Shown in pieces: positions 61,217 through 64,000 of a stretch of DNA of 64,000 nt. The stretch lies in contig NZ_JAPEOX010000002.1 of assembly GCF_026340675.1 (NCBI RefSeq), forward strand, positions 1,488,001-1,552,000, read 5' to 3'. The notes under the pieces were generated by a model. The model had not been told where the DNA came from, made no database searches, and saw only the letters and a list, made by a program, of their open reading frames with translations. The number at the start of each line of letters is the position of its first letter. The stretch's first letter is position 1. This DNA comes from Streptomyces sp. NBC_01264. GTDB lineage: Bacteria; Actinomycetota; Actinomycetes; Streptomycetales; Streptomycetaceae. The position numbers and the translations under genes are program-made.

Positions 61217-62956
61217 ATGTCCAGATCCCTTCCCTGGTCCAGAGCCGCCAGGTCCGGCGGCCACACCGCCGCCGACGAAGCGGCCACCGTTCCCGCCGCC
61301 ACCGGTCCCGTCTCCGCCGGCCGCCCGTCCGCCCTCCGCCGGTACGCGCCGCCCGTCGCCGCACTGGCCGCCCTCGGTCTGGTCGCCGCCTGTTCCGGCC
61401 CGCCCAAGGGCGGCGGGAGCGGGAAGGAAACGGCCTTCAAGCTGTCCGCCGGCACCCCCGCCGCCGCGGGCGGGATCGACTCGTTCACCTGGGCCGTGTA
61501 CGCGGAACCGCCGACGCTGGACTACATCTCGGCCTTCGACTACCCGGCCAACACGATCCTGTCGAACGTCTGCGAAAGCCTGATGCGGTGGACCCCGCAG
61601 CTCACCATGGCTCCGGGGCTCGCCGAGAAGGCCACCCAGCCCAATGACCTGACCTGGGTCTACGACCTGCGCGCGGGCGTGCGCTTCCACGACGGCGGCA
61701 CGATGACCGCCGACGACGTGGTCTTCAGCCTGGGCCGGCAGCTGGACCCGGAGAACGGGGCCGCCTGGAACAGCAACTTCTCCAACGTCGAGACCGTCAC
61801 CAAGACCGGCCCGCTCCAGGTGACCGTCAAGCTGAAGCAGCCCGACTCGCAGTTCCCCCAGTACATGGCGACCGCCGCCGGCGTCGTGGCCTCCAAGGCC
61901 GGGGTCGAGAAGGCGGGCGAGGACTACGGCACCTCCGGCAGCCTGGACTGCACCGGCCCCTTCAAGCTGGGCACCTGGAACAAGGGCCAGTCGATCGAGC
62001 TCCAGCGCTTCGACGGCTACTGGGGCACCAAGGCCAAGTCCGCGAAGGCGGTCTTCACCTTCCTCACCGACCCCAACGCCCGTACGAACGCCCTGCTGAG
62101 CGGCGAGGCCGACGGCGGCTACCTGATCCCCACCGAGAGCTACGACCGGCTGCGCGCGAGCGGCGCCGGCACGCTCTACTTCGGCGAGGGCCTCAGCACC
62201 GTCAACGTCAACGTGACGAGCATGAAGGGCGCGCTCGGTGACGTCCGCGTCCGCCGGGCCCTGTCCCTGGCCCTGGACCGCCGCGGCTTCGTCAAGGCGG
62301 GCCTGGGCGGCGCGGGCACCGTCACCAGCGCGCTGACCACCAAGGCGATCTGGGCCGGCGCGCCCGCCGCCGTCCGCGCGTCCGCCTTCGACACCCTGCC
62401 CTCCCCCGATCAGAACATCGAGGCGGCCAAGCGGATGATCGAGGAGGCCGGCGCCACCGGCAAGACCCTGACCGTGGCCACCAGTTCCATCGGCCAGGAC
62501 GTCTCGGTGCTGGCCACCGCGATCCAGGACGCCGGCACCAGGATCGGCCTGAAGATCCAGCTGAAGACCATCGCCCCCAACGCCTTCACCTCGCTGTTCA
62601 CCGATCCCGCCGCGCGCGAGGGCATCGACATGTTCCCGGAGACGTACTACGACTCCATCACCGACCCGATGGACATGCTGAGCAACTTCCAGACCGGGGC
62701 CTACCAGAACTACGCCGGCTACAGCGACGAGTCCTACGACGCCCTGGCCGACAAGGCCCGCGCCGAGTACGACCCGGCCAAGCGCTTCTCGGCGGCCGCC
62801 GAACTCCAGAAGAAGGCCTCCGACCAGGTCCTGTGGATCCCGGTCGCCGAATGGCCGACCGCGGTCTTCCTGAACAAGCGGATCACCGGCGCCCCGACCA
62901 CCATCTCCTACCTCTACTACCCGTGGGCCGCAGACGTCGGGGCGGCCGCGCGATGA
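61217..62956 (+). CDS. ABC transporter substrate-binding lipoprotein, family 5 (DppA/OppA-like)
   Basis: 579 residues from ATG 61217, with GAGAGAG six bases upstream. The lipobox LVAACS follows a hydrophobic segment (APPVAALAALGLVAAC). Family 5 marks are TLDYISAFDYPANTILSNVC, WVYDLRAGVRFHDGGTMTAD, DDVVFSLGRQLDPEN and VRVRRALSLALDRRGFV. It binds a peptide or similar ligand at the outer face. The permease gene starts inside its stop (ATGA). Ligand identity is unknown; neighbours suggest a basic nitrogen compound. Confidence 0.93.
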   Translation: MSRSLPWSRAARSGGHTAADEAATVPAATGPVSAGRPSALRRYAPPVAALAALGLVAACSGPPKGGGSGKETAFKLSAGTPAAAGGIDSFTWAVYAEPPTLDYISAFDYPANTILSNVCESLMRWTPQLTMAPGLAEKATQPNDLTWVYDLRAGVRFHDGGTMTADDVVFSLGRQLDPENGAAWNSNFSNVETVTKTGPLQVTVKLKQPDSQFPQYMATAAGVVASKAGVEKAGEDYGTSGSLDCTGPFKLGTWNKGQSIELQRFDGYWGTKAKSAKAVFTFLTDPNARTNALLSGEADGGYLIPTESYDRLRASGAGTLYFGEGLSTVNVNVTSMKGALGDVRVRRALSLALDRRGFVKAGLGGAGTVTSALTTKAIWAGAPAAVRASAFDTLPSPDQNIEAAKRMIEEAGATGKTLTVATSSIGQDVSVLATAIQDAGTRIGLKIQLKTIAPNAFTSLFTDPAAREGIDMFPETYYDSITDPMDMLSNFQTGAYQNYAGYSDESYDALADKARAEYDPAKRFSAAAELQKKASDQVLWIPVAEWPTAVFLNKRITGAPTTISYLYYPWAADVGAAAR

Positions 62957-63912
62957 GTTTCCTGCGCTTCGCCGTACGGCGGCTGGCCGAAATGGCCGCC
63001 ACCCTGCTCGGCGCCTCCTTCGTGATCTTCGGCGCTCTGTACCTGGCTCCGGGCAATCCGGCGAGCTTCCTCCTGGGCGGCCGCTCGGCCTCCCAGGAGG
63101 CACTGCAGGCGATCAACGAGCACTACCACCTGGACGACCCCTTCGCGGTGCGGTACCTGAACTGGCTCGGCCAGGTGGTGCAGGGCGACTTCGGCCGCTC
63201 GATCACCTACCGCACCGACGTGTCGCGGCTGCTCGCGGACCGGCTGCCCAACACCCTGATGCTGATCTCGATGGCGCTCGCCCTGGTCCTCGTGTTCGGG
63301 CTGCTCCTGGGCTGGGTCGGCGCCGTCCGCGGCGGGAAGGCCGACTCCACGATCCTGGTGACGACCACCGTCGCCATCGGCACCCCGTCGTTCGTCGCGG
63401 CGGTCCTGCTGCAGGGCCTGTTCGCGGTACGGCTGGGCTGGTTCCCCACCGGCGGGGCCGGCGAAGGGTTCGCCTCGATGCTGTGGCACCTGACGCTGCC
63501 CGCCATCGCGCTGGCCCTCTACCTGATCGGCATGCTCGCCCGCGTCACCCGGGCCTCGATGCTGGAGGTCCTCGGCCAGGAGCACGTCACGGTCGCCCGC
63601 AGCCGCGGCGTGTCCGCGCGCCAGGTCATCCGGCGCCACGTCTTCCGCAACTCGCTGGGCACCGTGCTCACCACCGGCGGCCTCATCGTCTCCACCCTGC
63701 TGGTCTGCACCATCCTGGTGGAGTCCGCGTTCAGCGTGGGCGGCATCGGGCAGCTCCTCGAACTCTCCACCACCACCAAGGACTTCCCCACCGTGCAGGC
63801 CATCTCCCTCATCATGGTCGCGCTGTTCATGACGGTGAACCTCGTCGTCGACCTGCTCCATCCACTGGTCGACCCCCGGGTCACCCTCGGCCCCGCGAAG
63901 AAGGCCTCGTGA
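62953..63912 (+). CDS. ABC transporter permease (DppB-like)
   Basis: 319 residues. Six helices with the DppB pattern: FLRFAVRRLAEMAATLLGAS (N-terminal), LAPGNPASFLLGGRSASQEA, DFGRSITYRTDVSRLLADRLP, and the EAA-like loop EVLGQEHVTVARSRGVSARQ, where the ATP-binding subunit docks. It forms the channel with the next gene product. Both stop/start overlaps (ATGA upstream, GTGA downstream) show one operon. Confidence 0.95.
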   Translation: MSFLRFAVRRLAEMAATLLGASFVIFGALYLAPGNPASFLLGGRSASQEALQAINEHYHLDDPFAVRYLNWLGQVVQGDFGRSITYRTDVSRLLADRLPNTLMLISMALALVLVFGLLLGWVGAVRGGKADSTILVTTTVAIGTPSFVAAVLLQGLFAVRLGWFPTGGAGEGFASMLWHLTLPAIALALYLIGMLARVTRASMLEVLGQEHVTVARSRGVSARQVIRRHVFRNSLGTVLTTGGLIVSTLLVCTILVESAFSVGGIGQLLELSTTTKDFPTVQAISLIMVALFMTVNLVVDLLHPLVDPRVTLGPAKKAS

Positions 63913-64000
63913 GCTCCGTCCTGGTGCGCCGGCCGGGCCTCGCCCGGCTCCGGACTCCCCGCGCCCCCCTCTCCCTGTTCTGTACGGGCTTCGTCGCCTT
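63909..64000 (+). CDS. ABC transporter second permease (DppC-like), 3' part cut by window end
   Basis: The GTG at 63909 overlaps the DppB stop. Only about 30 residues are visible (VSSVLVRRPGLARLRTPRAP then LSLFCTGFVA), a basic N-terminus followed by the start of the first helix as in DppC proteins. The family is called mainly from operon order. Confidence 0.7.
   Translation, partial: MSSVLVRRPGLARLRTPRAPLSLFCTGFVA

Noticed and set aside
60023..63103. 1026-residue minus-strand open frame in the agmatine/ABC region
   Set aside because: It is antisense to three clear genes with conserved motifs; amino-acid composition is repetitive and unstructured.
1..64000. CRISPR arrays, rRNA, tRNA genes, insertion sequences or integrases
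   Set aside because: None were recognised; the tandem repeats found are 6- and 9-bp microsatellites or minisatellites without spacers.

Overview
The window is about 73% GC with strong third-position GC bias. It carries a WhiB-like protein, WXG100-type proteins, a GPP34-family protein, two-gene LigD-type end-joining functions, an MAB_1171c-type membrane protein, a sortase LAxTG substrate and many TetR/XRE regulators. Together these point to a Streptomyces or very close actinomycete, and the mixture of core genes and accessory clusters suggests the chromosome outside the most conserved core. Many genes are chained by ATGA, GTGA or TTGA stop/start overlaps.

Layout. 1-3.1 kb: end of an acyl-ACP desaturase, then a three-gene WXG100-type operon. 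3.1-6.6 kb: WhiB, a TetR regulator and an opposing hydrolase-MFS operon with a TetR-type palindrome in its promoter. 6.8-11.9 kb: an S41 protease, divergent LigD polymerase and ligase genes, and two lipoproteins resembling the thioredoxin and N-terminal parts of DsbD. 11.9-18.5 kb: FAD oxidoreductase, Nudix, GPP34, a 14-TM MFS exporter and a GH4 glycosidase. 18.5-23.6 kb: an MmyB-type regulator, an XRE/HExxH/MAB_1171c cassette and a DUF4239 membrane protein. 24-26.9 kb: a dipeptidase coupled to a YfcC-type transporter.

26.9-37.8 kb is the most interesting part. It is a nine-gene single-strand operon plus a divergent FAD oxidase. PhzE-like, PhzD-like and EntA/DhbA-like enzymes should turn chorismate into 3-hydroxyanthranilate. 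A MenA-like prenyltransferase, a polyprenyl diphosphate synthase, a UbiG-like methyltransferase and two flavin monooxygenases could then convert it to a prenylated amino(hydro)quinone. PhzF and other phenazine-ring genes are absent. The product class is my inference.

37.9-46.7 kb: metG, a sigma-like protein fused to a membrane-anchored exported domain, a sigma factor coupled to an IclR-type protein, and a Ser/Thr kinase. 46.8-50.6 kb: a NACHT NTPase (candidate anti-phage NLR) followed 11 nt later by a TetR gene. 50.8-55.2 kb: a DUF11-repeat LAxTG surface protein with a lower-GC N-terminal half, and an XRE regulator. 55.4-64 kb: an agmatine deiminase region with a Tat-exported enzyme, a decayed urease beta/alpha pair, a GNAT, a second TetR paralogue, a cytosolic agmatine deiminase and an oligopeptide-type ABC importer cut by the window end. 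Both deiminase genes carry the same operator-like palindrome.

Four loci (MFS 4.1-5.6 kb, thioredoxin lipoprotein 10.7-11.3 kb, FAD oxidoreductase 11.9-13.3 kb, ureC 57.0-58.7 kb) are frameshifted. The ureC copy has several lesions and looks truly dead. The others could be indel errors in the assembly.
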